Source: Pseudomonas amygdali
GTDB taxonomy: Bacteria; Pseudomonadota; Gammaproteobacteria; Pseudomonadales; Pseudomonadaceae
Direction: 5' to 3'
NCBI RefSeq assembly: GCF_002699855.1
Contig: NZ_LKBW01000223.1
Span: 44,452 to 108,451 of the forward strand
DNA: 64,000 nucleotides
Under the pieces are notes generated by a model, which was not told where the DNA came from, made no database searches, and saw only the letters and a list, made by a program, of their open reading frames with translations. Each line of letters opens with the position of its first letter. The first letter of the stretch is position 1. This document shows positions 7,743 to 16,296 of the stretch, one piece after another. A program made the translations under genes and the position numbers.

Positions 7743-9911
7743 ATGCCGGGCCAGCAATCGCAAAGCCGTTTTCTTTTTACCCCTGCCCTGCTGACAATGG
7801 GCATCTGGATCGCAACTTCTCAGGCTGCCTACGGCGCTGAAACGCAAGCCACAGAAGCGTCATCGGCGACGACAATGGAGCTGGGCGCGACGCAAATCAG
7901 CAGCGACCAACTTGGCTCTACTACCGAAGACAGTCAGTCCTACACCACGGGCCCGATGCAGACAGCGACCAAATTGCCGCTGACCATCCGCGAAACCCCG
8001 CAGGCTGTGACCGTCGTCACTCGTCAGCGCATGGACGACCAGGCCATGACCAGCATCAACGACGTGGTGAAATACACCCCAGGTCTGTTTTTGGACCAGT
8101 CCAGCGGACCGGGTCGGCAAACCTATACCTCTCGCGGTTTCGACATCGACAACATCATGTACGACGGCCTGCCCGCCTCATACTCGGGCTACACGGCAGG
8201 CGTTCAGCCCAACCTGGCCATGTTCGATCATGTCGAGGTGATCAGAGGCGCTACAGGCCTGGCGACAGGGTCTGGTAACCCTTCAGCGGCGATCAATATG
8301 GTGCGCAAACGTCCTACCGCCGTTCCACAAGTCACCCTCACCGGCACGGTCGGGAGCTGGGACGACTACCGCGGCGTATTCGATGCCTCCGGACCACTGA
8401 ACGATAGCCGCACGGTACGCGGCCGAATAGTCGGTTCCTACCAGGATGCCAACAGTTTCCGCGACAAGGAAAAAAGCGATCACAGCGTTTTCTACGGGGT
8501 TGTCGAGGCCGATCTGAACGATGCCACGACCGCCACTCTGGGCTTGTCTCGTCAGGAAGATCAGACCAATTACTTCTGGGGCGGCCTCCCACTCGGCACT
8601 GACGGCCATCACCTGAACCTGCCGCGTTCGACCTATTCCGGCTCGGATTGGGAAAACAAGAAAATCCGCATAGACACCGTGTTCGGTGAGCTGGAGCACC
8701 GTTTCGACAACGACTGGAAACTACGCGTAGCAGGCTCGAGCTCGTCGCTGGACGGTCTGTTTTCAGGCACTTACCTGTCGCGCTACAACGGCCCGCTGGA
8801 AACGACGGCCTATCAGTCCAAGCCTGAGGAGCAGCAGACTGCATTCGATGTCTACGCCAGCGGACCGGTCGAAGCGTTTGGGCGCACCCATGAAGTGGTG
8901 GTCGGCACCAGCAGGCGCGTGTACGACAAGACCAGCAAGGAATACAGCCCCTACGACACAGGACTGCCGATTGGCGCGCCGAAGCCGGACTTCGTCCGCG
9001 ATGGCAAGACGCATAGCATCGCCACTCAGGACGCGATTTACCTCACTACACGTCTGAGCCTGGCCGACCCGCTGACCCTGCTCCTCGGCGGCCGTCTGGA
9101 CTGGTACGACTACGACGATCGCTCTGGCGATGAAGACTACAAGGTCACCCGCAATCTGACCCGCTACGCGGGGCTGATCTACAAGCTGGATGAACACCAT
9201 TCCCTGTACACCAGCTACACCGATGTCTTCCAGCCACAGAGCGCGCAAAGCCTGTCCGGCAAGGTGCTCGACCCCGTCGTGGGCGAAAACTATGAAGTCG
9301 GCATCAAGGGCGAATATTTCAACGGCGCCCTCAATGCCAGCCTGGCAGTGTTCCGGATCGACCAGAAAAACCTCAAGACCGAGTCACCGACCCAGGCGGG
9401 CTGCGCGGTCCTGACCTGTTACGACGCAGCCGGTCTGGTACGCAGTCAGGGCATCGAGATGGAACTGCAAGGCGCGCTGACCGAGAACTGGCAAGTCGGC
9501 GCAGGCTACACCTACGCCCGCACCCACTACCTCAAGGACACCGATCCGGCGAACAAGAACCAGCAATTCAACACCGACACACCTGAGCACCTGTTCAAGG
9601 TATCGACCGTCTACCGCCTGCAAGGCGCACTGGAAAAGATGCGCGTCGGCGGCAACGTCTACTGGCAGAGCCGCATGTACAACGACATCGCGCTCACCGA
9701 TGGAAGCTATCGCCTGGAACAAGGCAGCTACGCCGTCGCAGACTTGATGGCGGGGTATCAGGTGAGCAAGAACCTCGACTTGCAACTGAACGCCAACAAC
9801 ATCTTTGACCGCACCTACTACACGGCGATTGGCGCAAGCTCGGTATGGGGCTCCACCGACGTCTACGGCAACCCGCGCAGCTATGCGTTGACGGCCAAGT
9901 ACAGCTTTTGA
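7743..9911 (+). CDS. TonB-dependent siderophore receptor
   Basis: An outer-membrane ferric-siderophore transporter of about 722 residues, of the FpvA/FhuE/FoxA type. After the signal peptide (ending SQAAYGA) comes a plug domain with LPLTIRETPQAVTVVTRQRM, NDVVKYTPGLFLD and the VEVIRGATGLATGSGNPSAAINMVRK signature. A 22-strand barrel ends with the aromatic residue in TAKYSF. There is no N-terminal STN signalling domain, so cell-surface signalling is unlikely. I start at MPGQQSQSRF, which has AGGGAG upstream, rather than at an earlier ATG with no ribosome site. No biosynthetic genes lie nearby, which fits uptake of a foreign siderophore. A weak Fur-like site lies upstream. Confidence 0.9.
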   Translation: MPGQQSQSRFLFTPALLTMGIWIATSQAAYGAETQATEASSATTMELGATQISSDQLGSTTEDSQSYTTGPMQTATKLPLTIRETPQAVTVVTRQRMDDQAMTSINDVVKYTPGLFLDQSSGPGRQTYTSRGFDIDNIMYDGLPASYSGYTAGVQPNLAMFDHVEVIRGATGLATGSGNPSAAINMVRKRPTAVPQVTLTGTVGSWDDYRGVFDASGPLNDSRTVRGRIVGSYQDANSFRDKEKSDHSVFYGVVEADLNDATTATLGLSRQEDQTNYFWGGLPLGTDGHHLNLPRSTYSGSDWENKKIRIDTVFGELEHRFDNDWKLRVAGSSSSLDGLFSGTYLSRYNGPLETTAYQSKPEEQQTAFDVYASGPVEAFGRTHEVVVGTSRRVYDKTSKEYSPYDTGLPIGAPKPDFVRDGKTHSIATQDAIYLTTRLSLADPLTLLLGGRLDWYDYDDRSGDEDYKVTRNLTRYAGLIYKLDEHHSLYTSYTDVFQPQSAQSLSGKVLDPVVGENYEVGIKGEYFNGALNASLAVFRIDQKNLKTESPTQAGCAVLTCYDAAGLVRSQGIEMELQGALTENWQVGAGYTYARTHYLKDTDPANKNQQFNTDTPEHLFKVSTVYRLQGALEKMRVGGNVYWQSRMYNDIALTDGSYRLEQGSYAVADLMAGYQVSKNLDLQLNANNIFDRTYYTAIGASSVWGSTDVYGNPRSYALTAKYSF

Positions 9912-9918
9912 GCCTGAG

Positions 9919-9954
9919 CCACGCTGCTACCAGGCATGCTCGGTAGCAGCGTGG
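9919..9954 (+). terminator. Hairpin terminator after the receptor gene
   Basis: A perfect 13-bp stem (CCACGCTGCTACC with GGTAGCAGCGTGG) encloses a 10-base loop. It lies seven bases after the receptor stop and just before the convergent ArsR gene, so it may serve both. The U-tract is weak. Confidence 0.65.
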
Positions 9955-9961
9955 TTACGCC

Positions 9962-10645
9962 TCACACCCCAAACACCTTCGCCATACCGCCCACCCCTTT
10001 GGCCGTCAGCTTCAGTGCTCTGGAGTCCAGATGGCGGCTTACCCAGCCGCGCGTGAGCATCAGCTCCAGCAGCGCCGCCCCCAGAGCGCCACCGATGTGC
10101 GGGGCGCGTTCGCTCCAGTCCAGACAGGCGTAGGCCAGACGCCTGCGTTGCTGACGTACTGCGTCTACGTCGATGCCCAGCGCATTCAGTGATTCGACAC
10201 CCCGCTCACTGATCACATAGTCCTTGCCCTGCTCATTTAACCAGCCGGCCTTCAGTAAGGCATCGTGCAACTTGACGGCGACTTCACCGGCGCAATGGTC
10301 GTAACAGGTTCGAGCCTGTCGCAAGGCCGAAGGCGTGTTGGGTTTGAAGGGCACGGCGCTGTGTTGAGTCAGTAACAGCAAGGCTTCCAGCGCTTGCGCC
10401 ACCTGCGCATTGGTCAGTCGATAGTAACGATGCCGGCCCTGTACGAGCATTTCCACCAGCCCCTGCTCACGCAAACGCGCGAAATGGCCGCTGGCACTCG
10501 ATGCGCCTATATCGGCCAGCGCCGCCAGCTCGGTCGCGGTTCGTGCGCGCCCGTCCAGTAGCGCGCAAAGCATTCGGGATCGTGCTGGGTCAGCAATGGC
10601 ACCCGCCACTGCCGCCAGCGAGAGGTCTGCTGCTTCAACATCCAT
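9962..10645 (-). CDS. ArsR-family transcriptional regulator
   Basis: A 227-residue regulator with an N-terminal ArsR-type winged helix (IADPARSRMLCALLDGRARTATELA, SSASGHFARLREQGLVEMLVQGRHRYYRL) and a C-terminal extension of about 110 residues containing CYDHCAGEVAVKLHD and CLDWSERAPHIGGALG. The Cys/His residues there could bind a metal or thiol ligand, but this is inference. The typical ArsR protein is about 100 residues; this longer form is common in proteobacteria. It is divergent from an MFS transporter across about 70 bp and is likely its repressor. Confidence 0.88.
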   Translation of the reverse strand: MDVEAADLSLAAVAGAIADPARSRMLCALLDGRARTATELAALADIGASSASGHFARLREQGLVEMLVQGRHRYYRLTNAQVAQALEALLLLTQHSAVPFKPNTPSALRQARTCYDHCAGEVAVKLHDALLKAGWLNEQGKDYVISERGVESLNALGIDVDAVRQQRRRLAYACLDWSERAPHIGGALGAALLELMLTRGWVSRHLDSRALKLTAKGVGGMAKVFGV

Positions 10646-10718
10646 AGTTCAGCCATCCCTGAAGTGTTCTCGTAGGCGGTCATCATACTGCTGCCAAACC
10701 ACTTGAAGGGATTCACCT

Positions 10719-11945
10719 ATGCATCAATCTAGTTTTTTCGGCAGAAAAGTCGTCGTTGCTACGTTTCTGATGGCTGTGTTTGGCTGGGGCATAGGCTTTT
10801 ACGGTCCGCCGATATTCATGTATGCCGTGATTCAGAGAACCGGCTGGTCGACCGCGCTGTGCTCGGCTGCGGTCACGGTGCATTTTCTGGCAGGTACGTT
10901 GGTCGTGGTCAACCTGCCTGCGTTGTACAAAAGGTATGGCCTCCCGTGGATTACGGTTTCAGGGGCGGCAACCCTTGCTGTCGGTGTGTACGGCTGGTCG
11001 ATCGCCAATCAGCCCTGGCAATTGTTCATCGCCGCGGCGCTGAGCGGATTCGGTTGGGTAACCATGGGCGCGGCAGCGGTCAACGCTACCATCTCGCCGT
11101 GGTTTGTCAGCAAGCGCCCTGGCGCATTGGCGATGGCCTATAACGGCGCAAGCATCGGCGGTGTAGTCTTTTCATCGGGCTGGGTGTACCTGATCGACCG
11201 GTTCGGGTTCAGCCTTGCTGCGGTCGTGGTGGGTGTGCTTTCAACAGGTGTGATCGCGCTCCTCGCTTTCGGTGTGTTCCGTTTCAGGCCTGAACATCTG
11301 GGTCAGCACCCCGACGGCATTCTCCAGATAACCACTGACCTGCCTCCATTCCAGGACACTGCGCCCATAACGTTACGGAGTAACCGACCATTCCTCACGC
11401 TGGCGGCAGCCATGTCGCTCGGGCTGTTTGCGCAGATCGGCCTGATCAGCCAATTATTCCTGCTGCTGACTGATCACGTCACACAGCAGACCGCAGGTAT
11501 GGCCATGGGTGTCGCTACCTGCAGCGCTATCTTCGGCAGGTTTCTGTCCAGCAGGCTGTTAGCGCCAGGCACCTGTCGACGCCACGTCGCCTGCCTGAGT
11601 TACGCCTGCCAGTGCCTGGGCTGTGTGGTGCTGATGTTTATAGGCACAAGCCCTGCCCTGTTATGTGCCGGCATGATTCTTTTCGGTGTGGGTATCGGCA
11701 ATGCGACATCACTGCCTCCGCTAATTGCCCAAGCGGAATTTCCCAGGCATCAGGTTGCGCGCGTGGTGACGTTGATCGTCGCCATCGCTCAAGGCTGCTA
11801 CGCCTTTGCGCCAGCACTCTTCGGTGGTGTCCGGACTTTATTCAACGGGCCTGACAGCGACCTGATAGCGCTGGCACTTGCTGCCAGTATTCAGGCGGCA
11901 GCGATACTTGTCCTCATCAGCACGCGGCCACATGGAAAACCGTAG
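10719..11945 (+). CDS. MFS transporter
   Basis: A 408-residue, 12-helix major facilitator. Visible landmarks are the N-terminal helix GWGIGFYGPPIFMYAV, the loop region LYKRYGLPWITVSG, and a second half beginning FLTLAAAMSLGLFAQIGLISQLFLL. It resembles the small-molecule permeases seen beside ArsR-type regulators in Pseudomonas. A ribosome site (AAGGG) lies upstream of the ATG. The substrate is not known. Control by the divergent ArsR regulator is likely. Confidence 0.85.
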   Translation: MHQSSFFGRKVVVATFLMAVFGWGIGFYGPPIFMYAVIQRTGWSTALCSAAVTVHFLAGTLVVVNLPALYKRYGLPWITVSGAATLAVGVYGWSIANQPWQLFIAAALSGFGWVTMGAAAVNATISPWFVSKRPGALAMAYNGASIGGVVFSSGWVYLIDRFGFSLAAVVVGVLSTGVIALLAFGVFRFRPEHLGQHPDGILQITTDLPPFQDTAPITLRSNRPFLTLAAAMSLGLFAQIGLISQLFLLLTDHVTQQTAGMAMGVATCSAIFGRFLSSRLLAPGTCRRHVACLSYACQCLGCVVLMFIGTSPALLCAGMILFGVGIGNATSLPPLIAQAEFPRHQVARVVTLIVAIAQGCYAFAPALFGGVRTLFNGPDSDLIALALAASIQAAAILVLISTRPHGKP

Positions 11946-12242
11946 CCAATTCCGAAAACAGAGTGAACACTCTGCTTTTAAAAAAGAATATTAATTTCCA
12001 TAAAATAATAGAAAACACTAATTTATTGCCGTAAATATGAATTGTATGGGATTAAATAAAAGTTAAATCCGTATAGTTGATACCTGAATTTACATACGAT
12101 CAAATATATAAAATTGCATTCGTGTATTTTACCGTTCAGCAATTTTCTGCTTGTCACGCACGTTTTGAAGAACCTGTCGGCCGCCCCGAGCTGCCGACTT
12201 GCATGTCTGCCTGTTTCATATTTCTATTTGGAGACTCTCCCG
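11946..12242 (+). other. AT-rich intergenic region
   Basis: About 300 bp, clearly richer in A and T than the surrounding sequence, particularly in the first 170 bases. No convincing gene is present; short reading frames here lack ribosome sites. It probably carries the promoter for the small exported protein and the beta-glucosidase downstream. Confidence 0.5.
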
Positions 12243-12491
12243 ATGGCCAGCCCCCTGCTGCCTGTTGTTGCCACTTTACTGATGTCCCTCGCCGCCCTGC
12301 CGGTGTCTGCCGCTGACAGGCAGAACCCGCTGCCATCAACCTCGAGCGAGCGGCGTGCAGAGGTCGACGCTCAGCGTGAGCAGATCACCGGTGCCGACGC
12401 TGCCGTACAGAAAACGCCCAATGGCGCGCAAACGGTGGTGGATGCGCCGATCGACACTGCTGACGCCCCTGCCGGCAGTGAAGACCACTGA
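12243..12491 (+). CDS. Small exported hypothetical protein
   Basis: An 82-residue protein with a clear signal peptide (MASPLLPVVATLLMSLAALP, cleavage after VSAA). A short hydrophilic, Ala/Asp/Gln-rich mature part follows, without cysteines or recognisable domain. GGAG lies nine bases before the chosen ATG; longer in-frame starts lack a ribosome site. It lies 53 bp upstream of the GH3 glucosidase and is probably co-transcribed with it. Function unknown. Confidence 0.6.
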   Translation: MASPLLPVVATLLMSLAALPVSAADRQNPLPSTSSERRAEVDAQREQITGADAAVQKTPNGAQTVVDAPIDTADAPAGSEDH

Positions 12492-12544
12492 GTGACCCAC
12501 TGACTGCAACCGATCAACCTATGAATGACGTAAGGAATAACTCC

Positions 12545-15226
12545 GTGTCCATGATCAAACAAGGCCTGGGCCTGAGCCTGTTGGCGCTCGGTATCGCCCA
12601 GGCAGGCAGCGTGTTCGCTGTGACGCCGATGACAGGCAATGAAGTCGAAGCGCGCGTAGGCGCAATGCTCGACAACATGACGCAATCGGAAAAAATCAAT
12701 TTCTCGCGCGTTGACGACGGCCGGATGATTCCGAAGCTGGACAAGTTCAACCTGCAGGGTACGGTCGCCTATGACTCGGCGATGGGCGTTCTGGTCGGCG
12801 GCAAGACGTTCGGTGCGCAGTACCCTTCCCCGTCAGCACTCGCAGCCACCTGGAGCATCAACCGGGCCAAGGAATTCGGTCTGGCGATCGGCTACGAAAC
12901 CCGGATAGCGGGCGGGCAGCAAATGCTCTCGCCAGCCATAAACCTCTACCGTACGCCTTTCAACGGGCGAGCGGCTGAGTACATGAGCGGCGAAGACCCG
13001 TTTCTCGGTGCAGTACTGGCGCCTGCGGTGACCAACGGCATTCAGGTGCAGGGCGTCCAGGCGGCCGCCAAGCATTACCTGATGAACGAGCAGGAAGCGA
13101 ACCGTCATTATCTGGATGTGAAGATTGACGAGCGAGCGATGCAAGAACTGTATCTGCCTGGCTTCGAGTCACTGGTCAAGAACGCCAATATCGCCTCGAT
13201 CATGTGCGGCTACAACAAGATCAACGGCGAATACGCGTGTGAAAACCACCACCTCATCACCGACATCCTGAAAGGCCAATGGGGCTTTCAAGGTAACGTC
13301 ATGAGCGATTTCAACTCGGTTCAGGACGCCTTCAAGGGTGCGTGGGCGGGTACCGATATCGACATGCCCAGCGGACTCCAGTTTACTGAAGCCAAACTGC
13401 TGCCTTATGTCTGGAATGGTCAACTGCATCAGAACGTGATCGACGACAAGGTGCGCAGAAACCTGAGAGCGCTGGTCAGCTACGGCTTTGACAAGGGGAT
13501 CAACAAGGCGCAGCCACTGGAGCATCGTGAGTACGGGCAACTGGCGGCCTTGAACGTGGCCAGGGAGTCGATAGTTCTGCTGCGCAACCAGCCGGTAGAC
13601 GGAAACAAGCCTCTGCTGCCACTGTCCAGAAACGCAAAGATAGCGGTCATTGGTGATCTGGCCATGCAGCCCCCGACCGCGCCGTTCGGTACGGCTTATT
13701 CGGCACCCGCAAGCTATGTCACTGAACTGAGCGGCCTCAAGCAACTGGCGTCGAATACATCCAACGTGGAATACCTTTCACAGATGAGCCTGAACCCGAA
13801 GTCGTCGGTCTGGTATCAGCCCGCTAAAGACCAACAGGCCATCAGCAATACCGGTGTAAAAGCCGAGTATTACGCCAATACCTCGCTGTCCGGCGACCCG
13901 GTTGCAACCCGCGTCGAACCCGGCATCAATCTGGACTGGATTACCAACACCAACCAGACCGATAACGGCACCAGCACAGTCAACGGCTATACCCCGTCAG
14001 CAGGCTCGTTCTCGGCGCGTTTCACCGGCAAGATCAAACCGACGATCAGCGGCCCTCAGGTGTTCAAGGTACGGGCGGACGGTGCCTATAAACTCTGGAT
14101 CAATGACGAGCTGGTGCTTGAGGATGAGGGCTCGCAAGTCTCGTTCGACCTGATTCCAGTGGTGCCGCGCACCGTCAAAACGGCCAGTCTCAAGGCTGGT
14201 ACCGAGTACAACGTGCGCCTTGAATATCGCCGGCTTAAAGGCAACTTCACTCCGGTGCTGGGTGGCATGAACGGTGTGCAGATGAGCTGGGCATCGTTGC
14301 GTCCACCGAAGAACCTGGGAGATTACGACGCTGTCGTGGTAGCCGCCGGCAATAACTTCGAATACGAGGGTGAGTCGCTTGGTCGGCCGTTCGAACTGCC
14401 GCAATTCCAGTCCGAGTTGATCAGCTTCATTCAGAAAGCCAACCCCAAAACCATCGTCGTACTGCACGGTGGCGGTGGTATGGATATGCAGCCCTGGGCT
14501 GACAAGGTAGCTGCGTCTCTGCACGCATGGTATCCGGGGCAACAGGGTGGTCAGGCACTGGCCGAAATTCTGTATGGCAAGGTCAACCCGTCGGGCAAGC
14601 TTCCGATCACCCTGGACAAGAAGGCGCAGGACAACCCCAGCCATGCTTCCTACTCGAACCCGGTGCCGTACTATTTCAGCAGCGCCAACCCTCCAGTTGA
14701 AATGACCTACAGCGAAGGCCTGTACCTGGGCTATCGCGGTTACGACAAGAAGCACACCAAACCGCTCTATCCATTCGGTTTCGGGCTTTCCTATACCACG
14801 TACGAGTACAGTGATCTGAAACTGTCGAGCAACGTATTGGCTCCGGGCGCGACCATTCAGGCCTCTTTCAAGGTCACCAATACTGGCGACAAGGCAGGTT
14901 TTGAAGTTGCTCAGCTTTATGTGCAGCCATCCAGGCCTCAGGTTGATCGCCCGGAGAAAGAGTTGAAGGGCTTTACCAAGGTTTACCTGAAGGCAGGTGA
15001 GAGCAAAACCGTCACGATTGCACTGGACTCGCGTTCTTTCGCTTATTACTCACCCGATTCGGTGAGCTGGACCGTCGACCCTGGCAAGTTCAAGGTCCTG
15101 GTTGGAAAGGACTCGGAAAACCTGACACTCGACCGCACGGTAGTAGCGCTTTACCCGGAGCAACTGACCACACGAGATTCAAACCCCCTTCCAGTCCCCC
15201 TGCGCAAGGCAGAGCAGGCTTACTAA
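12545..15226 (+). CDS. Periplasmic GH3 beta-glucosidase with PA14 domain
   Basis: An exported glycoside hydrolase family 3 enzyme of about 893 residues. The order is a signal peptide (ending GSVFA), the (beta/alpha)8 domain with KHYLMNEQEANRHY and the nucleophile Asp in GNVMSDFNS (about residue 255), the alpha/beta sandwich interrupted by a PA14 carbohydrate-binding insert (about 437-562), and a C-terminal fibronectin-III-like domain (about 775-865). This architecture is found in enzymes acting on plant-derived glucosides, which fits a plant-associated bacterium. I favour a GTG start because AAGGA lies eight bases before it; ATG codons at 12521 and 12551 are alternatives. The exact substrate is unknown. 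Confidence 0.9.
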   Translation: MSMIKQGLGLSLLALGIAQAGSVFAVTPMTGNEVEARVGAMLDNMTQSEKINFSRVDDGRMIPKLDKFNLQGTVAYDSAMGVLVGGKTFGAQYPSPSALAATWSINRAKEFGLAIGYETRIAGGQQMLSPAINLYRTPFNGRAAEYMSGEDPFLGAVLAPAVTNGIQVQGVQAAAKHYLMNEQEANRHYLDVKIDERAMQELYLPGFESLVKNANIASIMCGYNKINGEYACENHHLITDILKGQWGFQGNVMSDFNSVQDAFKGAWAGTDIDMPSGLQFTEAKLLPYVWNGQLHQNVIDDKVRRNLRALVSYGFDKGINKAQPLEHREYGQLAALNVARESIVLLRNQPVDGNKPLLPLSRNAKIAVIGDLAMQPPTAPFGTAYSAPASYVTELSGLKQLASNTSNVEYLSQMSLNPKSSVWYQPAKDQQAISNTGVKAEYYANTSLSGDPVATRVEPGINLDWITNTNQTDNGTSTVNGYTPSAGSFSARFTGKIKPTISGPQVFKVRADGAYKLWINDELVLEDEGSQVSFDLIPVVPRTVKTASLKAGTEYNVRLEYRRLKGNFTPVLGGMNGVQMSWASLRPPKNLGDYDAVVVAAGNNFEYEGESLGRPFELPQFQSELISFIQKANPKTIVVLHGGGGMDMQPWADKVAASLHAWYPGQQGGQALAEILYGKVNPSGKLPITLDKKAQDNPSHASYSNPVPYYFSSANPPVEMTYSEGLYLGYRGYDKKHTKPLYPFGFGLSYTTYEYSDLKLSSNVLAPGATIQASFKVTNTGDKAGFEVAQLYVQPSRPQVDRPEKELKGFTKVYLKAGESKTVTIALDSRSFAYYSPDSVSWTVDPGKFKVLVGKDSENLTLDRTVVALYPEQLTTRDSNPLPVPLRKAEQAY

Positions 15227-15248
15227 GCAACAGCCATTCTGAGTAGCG

Positions 15249-15279
15249 GTAATCGGTGGTCGATGCGACCACCGATTAC
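15249..15279. terminator. Bidirectional hairpin between convergent genes
   Basis: A perfect 14-bp inverted repeat (GTAATCGGTGGTCG and its complement) is separated by only three bases. It lies between the convergent glucosidase and TetR genes, so it probably stops both transcripts, although U-tracts are poor. Confidence 0.65.
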
Positions 15280-15300
15280 TCTCATGCGATTGATCGTTGA

Positions 15301-15954
15301 TCAGCGCCCAGTCAGATCCCGCGCCAGTCGTTCGAGAAACCTGGCAAATGCGCTGTCTATCTGCACGTCTGCTGGCGATCGAAGCCACTGAATCTGCATG
15401 CCATCCATCATCGCAACTATCTCAAGGCTGATTTGCCTGACATCAATGTCCTGGCGAATTTCACCTGCCTGAGCCAGCACATTCAGATGCGTCTGAAGAT
15501 GACTGTGCACAATCTGGAAACGCTCACTGAACCAGCGGTGTGCAGGGTGCGTGACCGACAGACTTTCAGTGTTTATGATCATCAGCGCCTGGCTGACGGA
15601 GGCGTCTTCGATGCTGAAACTCATGACCTGCTTCAGAAAGGCCATGAACCCCTCCAGCGAAGCGACTTGCCCGGCGTCCTGCAACCTGGCAGCAACGTAC
15701 TGATCCCGATGTTCAAGAACAGCTTGCAACAACACCAGTTTGGTCGGGAAATGATGCAGCAATCCGACCTGAGAGAGACCTGCAACCTTGGCAATGTTAG
15801 ACAACGAGGCCCCCGCATAGCCATCCCGGGCGAAGATGGTCATGGCTGCCTGAATAATCTCTGCCTTGCGCACCTCCCCTTTGGGAAGACGTCGCTTCAC
15901 CGCAGGTTGCTTGACTGTGGCGGGTGTATCAGAACTGTTTGAATTCACGGACAT
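15301..15954 (-). CDS. TetR-family transcriptional regulator
   Basis: A 217-residue TetR regulator. The DNA-binding domain is KAEIIQAAMTIFARDGYAGA, then SLSNIAKVAGLSQVGLLHHFPTKLVLLQAVLEHRD. The C-terminal domain is helical, with QALMIINTESLSVTHPAHRWF. The start MSVNSNSSDTPATVK is preferred to a much longer in-frame ORF whose extra residues look non-coding. It is convergent with the beta-glucosidase and may regulate it, since sugar-hydrolase genes often have TetR or LacI neighbours; this is inference. Confidence 0.85.
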   Translation of the reverse strand: MSVNSNSSDTPATVKQPAVKRRLPKGEVRKAEIIQAAMTIFARDGYAGASLSNIAKVAGLSQVGLLHHFPTKLVLLQAVLEHRDQYVAARLQDAGQVASLEGFMAFLKQVMSFSIEDASVSQALMIINTESLSVTHPAHRWFSERFQIVHSHLQTHLNVLAQAGEIRQDIDVRQISLEIVAMMDGMQIQWLRSPADVQIDSAFARFLERLARDLTGR

Positions 15955-16296
15955 ACGAAGGGCACTGTTCGCACAACGAAAGGATAAATCGTAGCATGCG
16001 ACCGGAAGAAACCCGGAAAAAAGGCCTGAGCACCGATATTGACGCCCTTTAAAGAAACCCGCACGCATGCCGATGCATACCGAAGCCCGACTGTATGTCG
16101 ATAGCCATAGAGAGACATACCCAAAGTACGGCACCTGGCACCCGGACGCTGAGGGGCACTGGCAAGCGTCGACCTCGACAGTGAGATTGCAGTGCGAAAA
16201 GCAGCCACGGGCAGCTGCCCGACCATGCAGACAATTAACGTGTGAGCCGGAGGCGCTCTGAAATACCTGACAAGAGAAGAGCTGGAAGCACAGGTC